A stretch of DNA of 64,000 nucleotides from Craterostigma plantagineum (lineage: Eukaryota; Streptophyta; Magnoliopsida; Lamiales; Linderniaceae), in assembly GCA_027422505.1 (NCBI GenBank), contig JAPQWV010000017.1:11533501-11597500 (forward strand). Direction: 5' to 3'. A program made the translations under genes and the position numbers. Below are positions 19,292 to 30,065 of this stretch, piece by piece; the first letter of the stretch is position 1, and each line of letters begins with the position of its first letter. The notes beneath the pieces were generated by a model, which searched no databases, had not been told where the DNA came from, and saw nothing but the letters and a program-made list of their open reading frames with translations.

Positions 19292-21915
19292 AAGATTTTA
19301 AATTGAGTCGAAATTAGAATCATCAAACCACAATAATGGATCATGTGCATGTTTGAATAAATTCGTAATTGAAATCATGAAATTTGCACGTAGATCATAG
19401 GAAGTGAATATTGAAGAAATAATACAATTTCAACATAAGCAATGTAAGTTCGATGAAATTTTAGTTGAAATTTTTCGAAGTGATGAAGCACTGTTCACTC
19501 CGTGCTCTTTCTCGCGCGAAAATTGAAATTCTCAATTAACTTTTCGAAGTACAATTTTGAATGAATTCTCCGTGTTAATTTGCGATCGAAAAATTTTATT
19601 CTCTAAGTCTGCTACAGTGGAAAAAGACTTAGAAGATTTTACTAAGTGCTGAACGTTATACGCGTGGTACTGTAGCGGAGAGATTACGATCGAGAAAAAT
19701 TTCCGTGTAAATTTACGATCGAGAAATTAGATTTCCGCGTAAATTTACGATCGAGAAATTTATCCGCACATGAATAAAATTTTTCGCAGTGAAAGTTATC
19801 GAGCGAGAAAGTATTTCGATTTTAAAATAGTTTTTCGCTATGGAATCTTACGATCGAGAAAATTGACAGCGAGAAACTTGGTGACTCGCCGAGAAAATTT
19901 TTGAGCGATAAAAATCATCACTGTGCGTGTTTGCGATCGAGAAATTTTATCATCGAAAAATTAATTTATCGCTGCTAAAATTTTCGATCGAAAATGAAAT
20001 TGAAATCGAAAGTACTATTTGCGATTGTAAGTTTTGCGCTCGAAACTTATTTTGCACCTATTAGATCTATTTTGTTCAGTAATCTTTTCGCTCGCATAAA
20101 ATCCAAATTAAAATTATCGGTTGTAATTATTTTTCAATCTACGTTATCTTTCTTAACAACTAAGTCAAAAAGTTTATCGATCGAAAAACTTTTACAGTGC
20201 AAACAGTAGGACAATTAAAATTCAATTGACAATGTTGGCGAGCGAAAAAGTTCTTCGACGCCTTCAAATGGTAAAATTTTAGTTTTAGTCGTTCTTTCAG
20301 TCGAACTCAAATAACGCAGAGAATCAACACAATCTACCATAAAACGATCAAGAGACTTCGAAACTATCTGAATATGCAGTTTTTAACATAGATTATACTT
20401 AGATATTGGCCTAAATTACTGCAAACAAGCATTCGAGTTCTCAGAATATGAACAATCGAGAAATGAACACAGAATCAAGCGAAATTTTTCAAAATACAGA
20501 TGCACACGAAGTTTAAACACATGATAATCTCTAAAAGAAGTCAAATCCACCTTCTAAAAAAGAAAATCAGAGGAAAAATCGAAGGATTTGAAGGGTTTTG
20601 ACGTTCGTCTTTTGAGAGAAAAAGTTTTTCGGACGAGAATTTGACTGTTAAATTTTGCGATTGAGGGTTTTAGCGTGTATTTAGGGATGTTCCACTGCAA
20701 GTAATGATTTCGTTTAATTGGGCTGATTTGACTTTTTCGTGACATAGTGAATTTAACCCCATTATGATTATGATCGAGAAACTTACGATTGAGAATTTTA
20801 CTTTGGTTACTATTTAATATTCGCTCGATGATTCCGATCGAGAATCATTTGGTTCCTATTTAATTTTCGCTCGTCAGTGTGAAGGCGAAAATTACACCTT
20901 GGTCCAAAATCAATTTTCACTCGAGAATCTACGAATGAAAATTGCAAAATTCGCCCGAATTTCTCGATTGGAAGTTTTTCTATTGTTTTTCAGATTGATC
21001 ATAGGTTTACGAGTAAATCACATAATTGCTCCCCCCTATGTATGAAAATAAATACAATTAACTCCCTGTAATTCCGGTTGATGACATCTGGCTCTGTCTT
21101 CACATTTTATAAATCTGCAAGGCTTAAAGCAACAGATGTCGAAAATATTAGAGTTAATTTTGGAAGCAATTTTTGTATTTGATTCCCCTTGAAAACTATT
21201 TTTGAGAAAATTGGTTAAATTCAAATTCATAAAACACGTTGACGATCCAAATATTAACCAACCAACATTTGAACCATTGCCGTGTACTCCAAATCGAGAT
21301 AACCTCGTGAAGCTTTCCTCATTGTTTCTGGAACACTTTGAGAAAGATCATCAAAATAATTTGGAGTTCAAGGCATAACTTTTGTAAATGCTCCCCCTCA
21401 AATAGTGCACCTCAATTGATTTATCAAACAAGTACATAAATCAATCTAAGTAACAATTATTAAAATCATGCGATTTTTCATGATTAGCCTAGATACATGG
21501 TCCCCTAAATATGTAATCTATATTTTCGCACGAGGGTATGAGCATGAACAGTATATCGCATTTAATCAATTCCGTTTAAATGCAAATTAATATTGCATAT
21601 CAAAATGTGCGACTAAGACTATTTTTATATATAAGAATTCTATTATTATGATTATTATTATATTATATATGTATATACTAATTTTATTAATAATATGGGG
21701 TCAGATTATTTTTCTACGATCATTTTCACACTTAAAAATTCATAGGACAGTTGAAAGATTTTTATGCCGTCTAGTCATGTCAGCATACTGAAGTCCTAAG
21801 TTCACAGTATATCCATTTCGACAACTCTTACTAGGTTCGCTCTAGCACTCATTTATTTTTAACTAGGGATTTTTATATTTATATCACTCAAGTCAACACA
21901 AGTCATATTAAGTCA

Positions 21916-21924
21916 ATTTACCTG
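21916..21924 (-). promoter_or_regulatory. Candidate 5' splice site (D)
   Basis: Minus-strand CAG|GTAAAT, in gatgacaggtaaattgac. With the ORF3 acceptor at 19257 it defines an intron of 2665 nt. Confidence 0.55.
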
Positions 21925-22166
21925 TCATCGAGATGCTTTTAATCATTTCACCGAGCGAGAGACCGTCGTTTTGGAATTAAAGGGACTTTGAAGGCTTAAA
22001 TTTGGTTATGACTAAGAAGGGAAGGGAACTTATTGGGAAAAACGAGCTTTATGTCTTCTAACATTCTTTTGTCGTTCTCCTTTTCTCCGGCATTTTTTCT
22101 CTTTCGGCTTTTTGTCTTTTTCATCCTTTTTATCTCTTGTAAATTTTCTGCACTTGCTCAAGCTGA

Positions 22167-22446
22167 AGCTCCGCTTCTCTACGAGGCTGAGAGATTATCT
22201 AAGGCGAAGTTCTTCTTGTTGGTTCTCGGATCGATACCGTGTTCCTTTTCTCTTAATCCCTAGAGGGGTTTCAGAGATTATCGATTTGAAGAAGTTCACA
22301 GTTATGGAATTCGAATCCAAGGCCGTGCTCCTCTTCTCGTTGTCTCGATATAAGACCGGATTATCGTTGGAGAAGTTCACTTCGTGGTGCTCCTCTTTCC
22401 AGTCGTTCTGACGAGTGTGCGAGATTATCAAAGGAGAAGTTCACAG
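22167..22446 (-). repeat. Four-unit GAACTTCTCC / CGATAATC array (D copy)
   Basis: On the minus strand the units g(t)gaacttctcc-N-cgataatc recur with agaggagc boxes between them, as in A, C and E. In plus sense they read gattatc-gttggagaagttcac. Frames such as 22033-22711 are shadows of this array and its flanks. Confidence 0.75.
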
Positions 22447-23143
22447 CAAGATCCATGCCCCTTTCTTAAATGTGGGGTTGAATTTGAGATAATGAAGAGT
22501 CAGGTTCTTTTGGTCTGTTTTTTGTGCGTTGAGCATTCCTCGTGTGCGTTTTCCACCTTCTTTTGTCATCTTTTTCTTTTACGCCTTCGGTTTTCTCCCC
22601 GTCCTTTTCTCGATTGAACATCCCGCCGAAAGTTTAGATGGTCGGTTGAAGGCTCAAAGGGTTTTTATTCGAAGAAAAAGAATTTGGAGAAGGCCCAAAA
22701 TGGATGATTAAAGGCAATGTTAAAGGAATGAAAAATATGTATATTTGGCCGAGTGAGGAATTTCCTAAGTGCCCTAATCATGTTCCTAACGTTCTAATGC
22801 AAGGTGAGTATGAGACCAAGAATCACTAGTTAAGACAAGCAATGATTGTGTGACTCGCTCAAGGATAGATCCGGTAAAAAAAGGCTAGAAATCTCACTCA
22901 TATAAAGTGGCTTTGTGTCTAGTGGAGTCTACGAAATAACTGTTAGACACTAGAATGCGACTTAGACTAACAAAACTAAGCAAATACTGAGTCGCATGTC
23001 AGGGAAATTTATACATGACTTAGATCGACCATTCTAAAGATATCGTCATTCCCCTAATATTATACTTATATGTATAATATTTTTGGATTTTTATTATATT
23101 AGTAAATTCTATTAATATAAGATATTTCACGCAAGATATGATT

Positions 23144-23604
23144 TGTGACGCCCGGGGCCGAAGAGGGCGGGGAGTGATCGCCGGTGCCAGGGTGCACGGA
23201 CAATGAGCGGCTCCTGGCAGGCTTCTAGGCGAAGGGGTACATGAACGAACTGATCCAACACCAGAATGAGAGGGGATCCTGAGACTGACAATGTATGGGC
23301 GTGTCAGGCTAAGAATCGTATAAAAGACTTGATAGTACTACTCATATCACCAAGGTCGACCTACCTTTTCGGGAGTCCATCTATAGAAACTCCGAAGTTA
23401 AGCGTGCTTGACTTGGGGCAATCTAGGGATGGGTGACCCCCTGGGAAGTTTCTCAGGGTGCGTGTGAGTGCACGAAGCACGCTAAATGGTTAAATGGTGG
23501 TACAGTGGGGCCAGACTATCAGTCGGAGTGTGGTGGGCCCAACCCCACTAGTCCCGGTAGGGACCGAAGCTATAGTGACACCCGGTATGGGACGGGTTGT
23601 TACA
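23144..23604 (+). mobile_element. Cassandra-like solo LTR carrying a 5S rRNA-derived segment
   Basis: The segment starts TGTGACGCCCGGGG and ends GGGTTGTTACA (TG...CA) and is GC-rich compared with its surroundings. At 23380-23460 it contains a 5S rRNA-like stretch: aactccgaagttaagcgtgc (pol III A-box region), ggatgggtgacc and cctgggaagt (C-box region). LTRs with an embedded 5S sequence define the Cassandra TRIM elements of plants. The left half of 5S is poorly conserved, so it is not a normal 5S gene. The 5-bp flanks differ (tgatt, ttgtt), and different element copies lie on the two sides (D left, C right). Confidence 0.8.
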
Positions 23605-25715
23605 TTGTTTGGGTTTCACCAGCTCCAGCGCTTGTCTGTGTGGCGCCTGAGCCTTGTCCTTGGCCACTTGATGATGTCTTAGGCCTCTTCTCCCCATCAT
23701 GAGGGTCCTAATCGTCAGGATCGTCATGTCTGCGCCGTGAGTGGGAGCTTTGGCCTCGGCAGGTGTCAGTCAGTGGCTCAGGATGGTCCACCAATCGCTA
23801 TAAAGGGATTCTTCTTGCGGCGATCGGATGGAAATGCCTATCAGACGGGCTAGGAGAATGTCATAGAGCTCGGTGATGGGGATTGTGTATGGGTTGATGA
23901 GGATGGAGGAAGTGGCTAGAGGGTCGGTGGGTGTGGGTTGTGGAGGTGTGGGGTTGGTTCGTGACGAAGGGCCTTCAAAGGCAGGTGCTTTCCCGGTATC
24001 TCTTCGGGATGCCTCGAGTGCTTGGAGTACTCTCTCTATGATCTTTTCTTCCATTGACTGGACAGCGGCAGAGAGAGCGGCCTGGAACTGTTCGTTCGTC
24101 ACGAAGGGTGCGGACGCCTCCATGGATGGACCAGGACGACTGATGTCGCCTGTTATCAACCCTTGAGTAGACACTGACTCTTGGGGTTGGCTCACAGTCA
24201 CTTGAGGTTGTGACTGTATGAGACTTCCACCCAATCTTCGAGTCGAATCCGAAGGATTCGCCTCTATGGGTGTTGAGGCAGACTCTGGATGTGCCTGCGA
24301 ACCAGACACTATGTGAGTTGGTTGCGGCTCAAGAATGAGAGATGAAATGCCAGCAACACTTGTCGTTGTGGGCAGCAGAGTATCTGGTGCGACGGTGACG
24401 GCCGGAAAGAGAGACTCCAGTTGAATGCTCAGTCTTCTGGGAGTCCTCCTGATCAGACTGATTTCCGCGTCAGACTCTGTGTCAGACGGGGTGGCCGTGT
24501 GAGGAGTGAGGTCACGATAGACGTCCTCCAGTGCCCGATCCGTCACCGGTAGAAGAGAGCTTTGCCCCATTTCCGTTTCGGGCTGTGCATCTTGTTGAAG
24601 AACTTCCTCAAAGGTATCTTCGAGCACGCCTACATGTACGGGTGCTTCTACTTGTAATTCAAGGTCAGGAGCCTCGAGTTCCATCTCCGTGGCCACGACG
24701 TCTATCAGCGTATCATTGACGTCGGGCATTGGCTCTTCGACCAATGGTGGCTCCTGAGCCAGCTCCTGAGCGACGTCATCAATCATCGCGTCCTCAGTGC
24801 TTAGCTGTTGTTGTGGTTGGTGAGGGCTAGCTCCAAGCACTGTCGGGGGCCCTCGAATCATTTCCTCGGTGAGATTTCTGTCCCGACAGTATAGCTTGTA
24901 GACGTCTTCGTTGGGGTCCGCGAGACGAAGGAGCTCGAATGGGATCGGCATCAACGGTTGGTCCAGGTCCGTGAGCCGTGTGTTGTGGAAGAACTTGAGC
25001 CTTGGTGGTTGGTAATTTCCGCCAGGAGGCAGAGTAGGGATGGTCTGGTGCAGTGCCATGATCTCCCGATGCTGAACCACCGAGCATAAGGCACGTCCTT
25101 CGATCGCCGGTTTTCCTTTTGCCGAATCTGGTCTGCGAGGTCGTTCCAGATCAGTTGAGTGTAGTCGTAATTTCTTGCGAAGGCGATGGCATGGAAGATC
25201 CTCAAAATGTTGCTGTTGCCCTTATCAAATCCTGCGTGCTTGGGCGACAGGCACTTATTCACTATTCCGAATAGTGTCTTCCACGGGTGTGGGATTCCGC
25301 TGCTCTGGACCTGAGCTAATCTTGTGAGCGGCGGTTGGTATCCCATGTGCAAAAAGTCTTGAATCATCTCGGCCTCGGATGGGAGCGGGTCGTAATTAGT
25401 GCTGTGGGGCAAGTCCAGTAACATGCCGAACTGGTTCTTGTCCATGCTGATGTGCCGCGTCCCGATCCTTGTTGAGAACCGGAAAGCTCCATTGTCCACT
25501 TCTCCTTGTATGCAGCCCCAGAACTGCTGGAGATATACCATCGGCACTGATGCGGTTTGCCGTTAAGGCATGCCAGATGGGGTGACCTCTCAGGATAGAG
25601 ACAATAATCTCGTCCGGGCATCGAAAGTGCTCAGATCGAGCTGAAAATTTGTATCCTGGACCTTCAGATACAGGTTGTGGTCATATATGTGATTGTATCT
25701 TGGATAGCGATCCAT
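23605..25715 (-). pseudogene. ORF3 of C, C-terminus lost
   Basis: The ATG (25715-25713) directly follows TTTTTTCAG. The N-terminal domain reads MPMVYLQQFWGCIQGEV, LLDLPHSTNYDPLPSEAEM, FLHMGYQPPLTRLAQVQ, GIVNKCLSPKHAGFDKGN and NYDYTQLIWNDLADQIRQ. After one frameshift near 25080, 436 codons remain open: LDQPLMPIPFELLRLADP, then a long acidic stretch with repeated DxxAxELE-like phrases, SDTESDAEISLIRRTPRR (a basic, NLS-like patch by inspection only), a Ser/Thr/Pro linker (GDISRPGPS), an EEKIIERVLQALEASRRD helix and a PITELYDILLARLIGI block. The C-terminal domain present in D and A is removed by the junction at 23605. It is the best-preserved ORF3 copy for this stretch. Function unknown. Confidence 0.75.
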
Positions 25716-25750
25716 CTGAAAAAATAAGATACATAAAAGTTTATTAGTTC
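25716..25750 (-). promoter_or_regulatory. Candidate branch point and 3' splice site before ORF3 (C)
   Basis: Minus-strand GAACTAAT (25750-25743) is followed 27 nt later by TTATTTTTTCAG and the ORF3 ATG. It matches A and D. Confidence 0.65.
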
Positions 25751-28267
25751 AATTTTATTTTTAGTCGAAGTATGAATAAATTTCATCAAACTATAGTAAT
25801 ATCGCAAGTAATAGCATGTTCGATGAATTTTGAATTTGAAATCATATCGAATGCACAGTATATGCTCAATTTTGAAAAATCGTAATGGCATGAATGTAAT
25901 TTCGAATGAAGTATGAATCGCGTGAAAAATAGTTCGAAATTTTTCTAAGTGTTGAATAGTGAAAAGAACACTGTTCATGCCGAGAAAATTTTCGCTCGAT
26001 AAAATTGATTTTGAAAATGATTTCATATGCATTGATTTCAATTGTAATGACTCAGTTCGATTTTTCGATCGAGAAAATTTTATTCGCAAAGGTCCGCTAC
26101 AGAGTAAAAGACAGTAAAATTTTCTAAGTATTGAAGTTAAAATTGATACTGTAGTCGACCTATTTTACGATCGAGAAAAATTCCGTGTAAATTTACGATC
26201 GAGAAATTATTTCTCAGGTAAATTTACTATCGAGAAATTTTCCTCGATTGAATAAAATTTTCGATTTGAAATTTGTCGAGCCGAATGTGATTTTCGATTG
26301 TAAGTAAAATAATTTTCGCTGCGATATATTTTAATCGAGAAATTAGTCAACGAGAGACTAAGTCAATCGTCGAGAAATTTTCAATCAATTAGATCTCAGG
26401 CGGCGAATTTTGCGATCGAAAAATTAAGTGTTGAAAAATTAATTTCTCGCTGCTAAATTTTTGCGATCAAATTGAAATTGAATCGAAAATTTCTATTTTG
26501 CGATAGTAAGTTTTACGCTCGATAAAATTAGCATCTAAATTGTCTAATCAAAGCGTAAGTATTTCGCTCATAAAAATCCGAATTAGATTTCTCGATGGTA
26601 AGTAAATTTTTCGATCAAAATCTTCTATCGTGGCGACTAAATTAAAATTTCACCGATCGAAAAAGTAATTCTACACAAACAGTATCTCAATTAAATCGGA
26701 ATTCAATTAAGACTGTTTGCAAACGACAAAGTTCTTCGATGGCTTTAAAAACTCAAATACCCAGTTTCATCAAAACTCAGATTACAGTCGAAGATGCAGA
26801 TTTCCGATGATCTATTCTATCAGATTCATAGAGAATATCGAAACTATCAGTGCAGGCATTAAAGTCAGATAAAGTTCAAAATCAAGCCTAAAACACTATG
26901 AAATTGTATGCGATTTTCTCAGTTTTGAAGAACAGTCGAGAAACTAACATAAATCATGCGAAAAACTACAAAATGCAGATGCTAACGAAGTTAAATCACA
27001 CGCAAAATGGCAACACTCATTTCTACCTTAAACAGACAATTTCGTGTTGAAGATCGAAAGATTTTTGAGAAGTTTGAACTGTCTGTGAAAGTTTTTCGCG
27101 AGAGAAATTTTTGCGATTTAGGGTTGCGTGAGAAAAAGTTTTTCGACCGACAAAAGTTAAACTTTTTTTAACTATCATTAAGTCAAATGTTGGGTATGCG
27201 ATTGGACGTTTTGCGATTAAATGGATCAGGCCCATTACTATTTGCGCTCGAGAAATTTTTTATTTGAAAATTTCCTCTCAATTCAAATTTTTCGATGACA
27301 AATTATCGCGGCCAATCAAAATTGTTCCCAACACTGTTTACGATCGAGAAACTTATGATCGTGAATTAAGTCTTCTATATAGTTTCTCGATAGTAAGTAC
27401 TTCCAAAATTTTTCAGATTGACCACTATTTCAAAATAAAACCCTTTGTAAGACTCCCCCTTAGTATTTAAAATAAATGCAATTAACTCCCTGTATTTTCC
27501 GTGTAGTAACGTCTAGCTCCCCTGGCAGAAATTTAAAAATCTGATAAGCGTTAGTAATAATGGAGTTAATCAACAATTATTTTTGGCAGTTTTATCTTTG
27601 AAATATTTGGTCTTGTGTCTAGCTCCTCTCTTTGTAGTGTCGACGTCTCGCTCCTTAATTTTGAAAGATCTGAAATACTCAGAGAAAAACGTCAAAAATA
27701 TTTAGAGCTAATCTACAAGTCCTATACTTGCTCCCCCTCAAATAATGCACACGAATTGATTAATTATGCAAGCATATGAAATCAACTCAAGTCACGAGCA
27801 CACAAATTTACCAAGTAAGCATGTTTACATGGTCCCCGAAAACATGTACTTTAAAGTTTTGTGTGAGGGTAGAAGCAGTGAAAAATTATCGCATTTAAAA
27901 AATTCAGTACCAATGCAATCTAAAATTGCATTTAGAATGTGCGATACCCTAAAGAAATTCGCATTTATTCAATTCAACGCATATGAAACATAATATTTCA
28001 TGTCAAAATGTGCGAATTTTTTTTTATTTTTTTATTTTTTTTTAGTATGGGGTGAGATTATTTTGCTTCGATCAATCGTCACGCCTAAAATTTTACGAGA
28101 CATTTGAAGGAAGAAAATGCTGTCAAGTCATGTCGTCAAACTAAAGTCCTAAGTCCATAGACTGGTCCATTTCGACAACTCTCACCAGGTTCGCTCTTGC
28201 TCTCATTTAGCTATCTTGGGATTTTTATATTTTTATCACTCAAGTCAACACAAGCAATTTTAAGTCA

Positions 28268-28276
28268 ATTTACCTG
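28268..28276 (-). promoter_or_regulatory. Candidate 5' splice site (C)
   Basis: Minus-strand CAG|GTAAAT. With the ORF3 acceptor at 25716 it defines an intron of 2558 nt. Confidence 0.55.
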
Positions 28277-28523
28277 TGATCGAGGCATTTTTAATCATTT
28301 CACATAAGCGAGAGACCGTCTATGTGGAATCAAAGGGTTGTAAGGGTTATAGTTTGGCTAGGACTTAGAATGGAAGGAATTTAAAGGAAAATGAGCTTAT
28401 CTCTTCACCATCTTCCAATCCTACGTCCGTCTCCCTTTTTTTCGGCGTCTTTCTTCTTTTCAATCTTTTCTCGCTCTTTTTCTTTTAAGAACTATCACTT
28501 TTTATGTTATGCTCAAGCTGAAG

Positions 28524-28801
28524 CTCCGTTTCTCCATGAGGCTCTAGGAGATTATCGTAGGCAAAGTTCTTCTTGTTGGTTCTCGGGCCGATTACTGAGC
28601 TCCTCTTCTTTTAATCCCTATTGAGGTTTCAGAGATTATCAATTTGGAGAAGTTCTAGGTTATGGAATTCGTACCCAATGCTGCACTCCTCTTCTCGTTT
28701 CCCGATATAAGACCGGATTATCGTTGAAGAAGTTCACTTCGAGGTGCTCCTCTTCCAGCCTTCTCACGAGCGTACGAGATTATCGTTGGAGAAGTTCACA
28801 G
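28524..28801 (-). repeat. Four-unit GAACTTCTCC / CGATAATC array (C copy)
   Basis: Units on the minus strand open with gtgaacttctccaacgataatc-like boxes (about 28800, 28738, 28655 and 28574) and are interleaved with agaggagc boxes. Order and spacing match A, D and E. Confidence 0.75.
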
Positions 28802-29513
28802 CAGGATCCATGCCACTTTCTACAAGTTAGTCGGAAGGCCGGTTCCTTTGGTCTGTTTGTTGCGCGTTGAGCAATGCCTTCTTTTGTCATCATTTTACTT
28901 TTTCTTTTGTTATCTCCCCCTCCTTTTCTCGTTTGAACAACCATTCAAAGAGTATAAAGTTCGGTTGAAGGCTGGGAATGCGTTTCAAATGAAGAAAAGG
29001 ACATCGGAGAAGGCTCAAAGTGGATGACTACGGGCTAACGTGGGGAAATTAATATAAGGCCGAATGAGGAATATCCTAAACTCCCTTATCATTTTCCTAA
29101 CGATCTAACGCAAGATGAGTATGAATCCAAGTATCACTAGTTAAGACAAGCAATTGATGTGTGACTCACTCGAGAAATAGATCCGAAGAGAGAAAAATAG
29201 AACAAGGCTTGAATCCTCACATTTATAGTGGCTTTGTGTCTAGTGGAGCAACCTAATGACCTTTAGACACAAGAATGCGACTTAGACTGACAAAATTAAG
29301 CAATTAAATCAATCGCATGTGCGGGTAAAATTCTAAGTGACTTTAGAGCAAAGCATCCTAAAGGATTTTGTCATACCCCTTTATATTATATATAGAAATA
29401 TATATTATTATCATATTTGTATTTATCTTTATCACGCAAGATAAGAACAAATAAGCATAGAAAACACATAGAATAGAGCATGTGATAGCACAGAAGATCA
29501 GGTAATGCACATA

Positions 29514-30065
29514 TTACGGAAGATTCAACATGCCTAGTTTTCCGACAAGGAATTGAAATTGTTTCTCATCCAATGCCTTGGTAAAAATGTCGGCTAGTTG
29601 AAACTCAGTGTTCACAAAGTACATCTCTATCGTGTCTTTTTCTACGTGATCTTTGATGAAATGATATCTAATGTCTATGTGTTTTGTGCGTGAATGATGA
29701 ACAGGATTGCAAGTAATGGCGATTGCACTCTGACTATCACTATATATGGGTATATTATTTAGATTGTACCCATAGTCGCGAAGCTGTGTCCGCATCCATA
29801 GCATGTGTGAGCAATAGCTGACGGCAGCTACGTATTCTGCTTCGGCCGTCGAAGTTGACACGCAGTTCTGCTTTTTGGATGACCAGCAAACCAGCTTTTC
29901 GCCTAAAAATTGAGCGCCACCGGACGTGCTTTTCCTGTCCATTCGGCAACCTGCATAGTCAGCGTTAGTGTAGCCGATGAGTTTAAAATTCGTACCCTTT
30001 GGATACCATAGGCCAAGGGTAGAGGTGCCCTTAAGGTAGCGTAAAATTCTTTTGACCGCGAGCAT
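29514..30065 (-). CDS. Copia RNase H domain (element C)
   Basis: This open 183-codon stretch is the C-terminal RNase H of pol, which degrades the RNA of the RNA-DNA hybrid during reverse transcription. Motifs are [40 protein letters not shown] (first acidic site), STAEAEYVA (Glu), YSDSQSAI (Asp) and [11 protein letters not shown] (Asp region). It ends [25 protein letters not shown] with TAA. All expected acidic residues appear to be present. It is one frame away from the upstream RT, so it is not translated with it unless frameshifted. Confidence 0.85.
   Translation of the reverse strand: MLAVKRILRYLKGTSTLGLWYPKGTNFKLIGYTNADYAGCRMDRKSTSGGAQFLGEKLVCWSSKKQNCVSTSTAEAEYVAAVSYCSHMLWMRTQLRDYGYNLNNIPIYSDSQSAIAITCNPVHHSRTKHIDIRYHFIKDHVEKDTIEMYFVNTEFQLADIFTKALDEKQFQFLVGKLGMLNLP

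Larger units (their letters stand above)
15429..23143 (-). mobile_element. Element D: 3' half of an A-family copia element
   Basis: D runs on the minus strand from just after the pol end (23143, at the edge of the Cassandra-like LTR) through the post-pol region and ORF3 to its polypurine tract and 3' LTR. Gag and pol are missing. The LTR, PPT and ORF3 match A. The flank at the LTR end is cttgc (15424-15428), inside E. The other flank is not an LTR end, so there is no testable target duplication. Confidence 0.8.
19292..23143 (-). other. Post-pol noncoding region of D
   Basis: There is no supported gene. In minus-sense order it contains the AT-rich start, the four-unit array (22446-22167), the donor-like GACAGGTAAATTGAC (21927-21913), internal purine tracts (21410-21390 and 21044-21028) and then about 1.5 kb dense in CGATCGAGAAA / TTTCGATCGAAA words (20950-19500) up to the ORF3 acceptor. 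All of these parts align with A and C. Confidence 0.75.
25751..29513 (-). other. Post-pol noncoding region of C
   Basis: There is no supported gene. In minus-sense order it holds the AT-rich start after RNase H, the four-unit array (28801-28524), the donor-like GATCACAGGTAAATTGAC (28279-28262), internal purine tracts (27750-27730, 27466-27451) and a long stretch of CGATCGAGAAA-type words (27380-25980). The frame at 25664-26089 lies in this word-rich sequence and has no domain. Confidence 0.75.

Noticed and set aside
22033..22711. Ser/Phe/Leu-rich plus-strand ORFs in D resembling secreted proteins
   Set aside because: They lie antisense to the four-unit array and its flanks. Equivalent frames in C (28391) and, on the minus strand, in A and E are not conserved as proteins.
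23380..23460. A functional 5S rRNA gene
   Set aside because: Only the 3' two thirds of 5S are recognisable. It lies inside a TG...CA-bounded LTR and is a single copy rather than a tandem array. The Cassandra explanation accounts for it.
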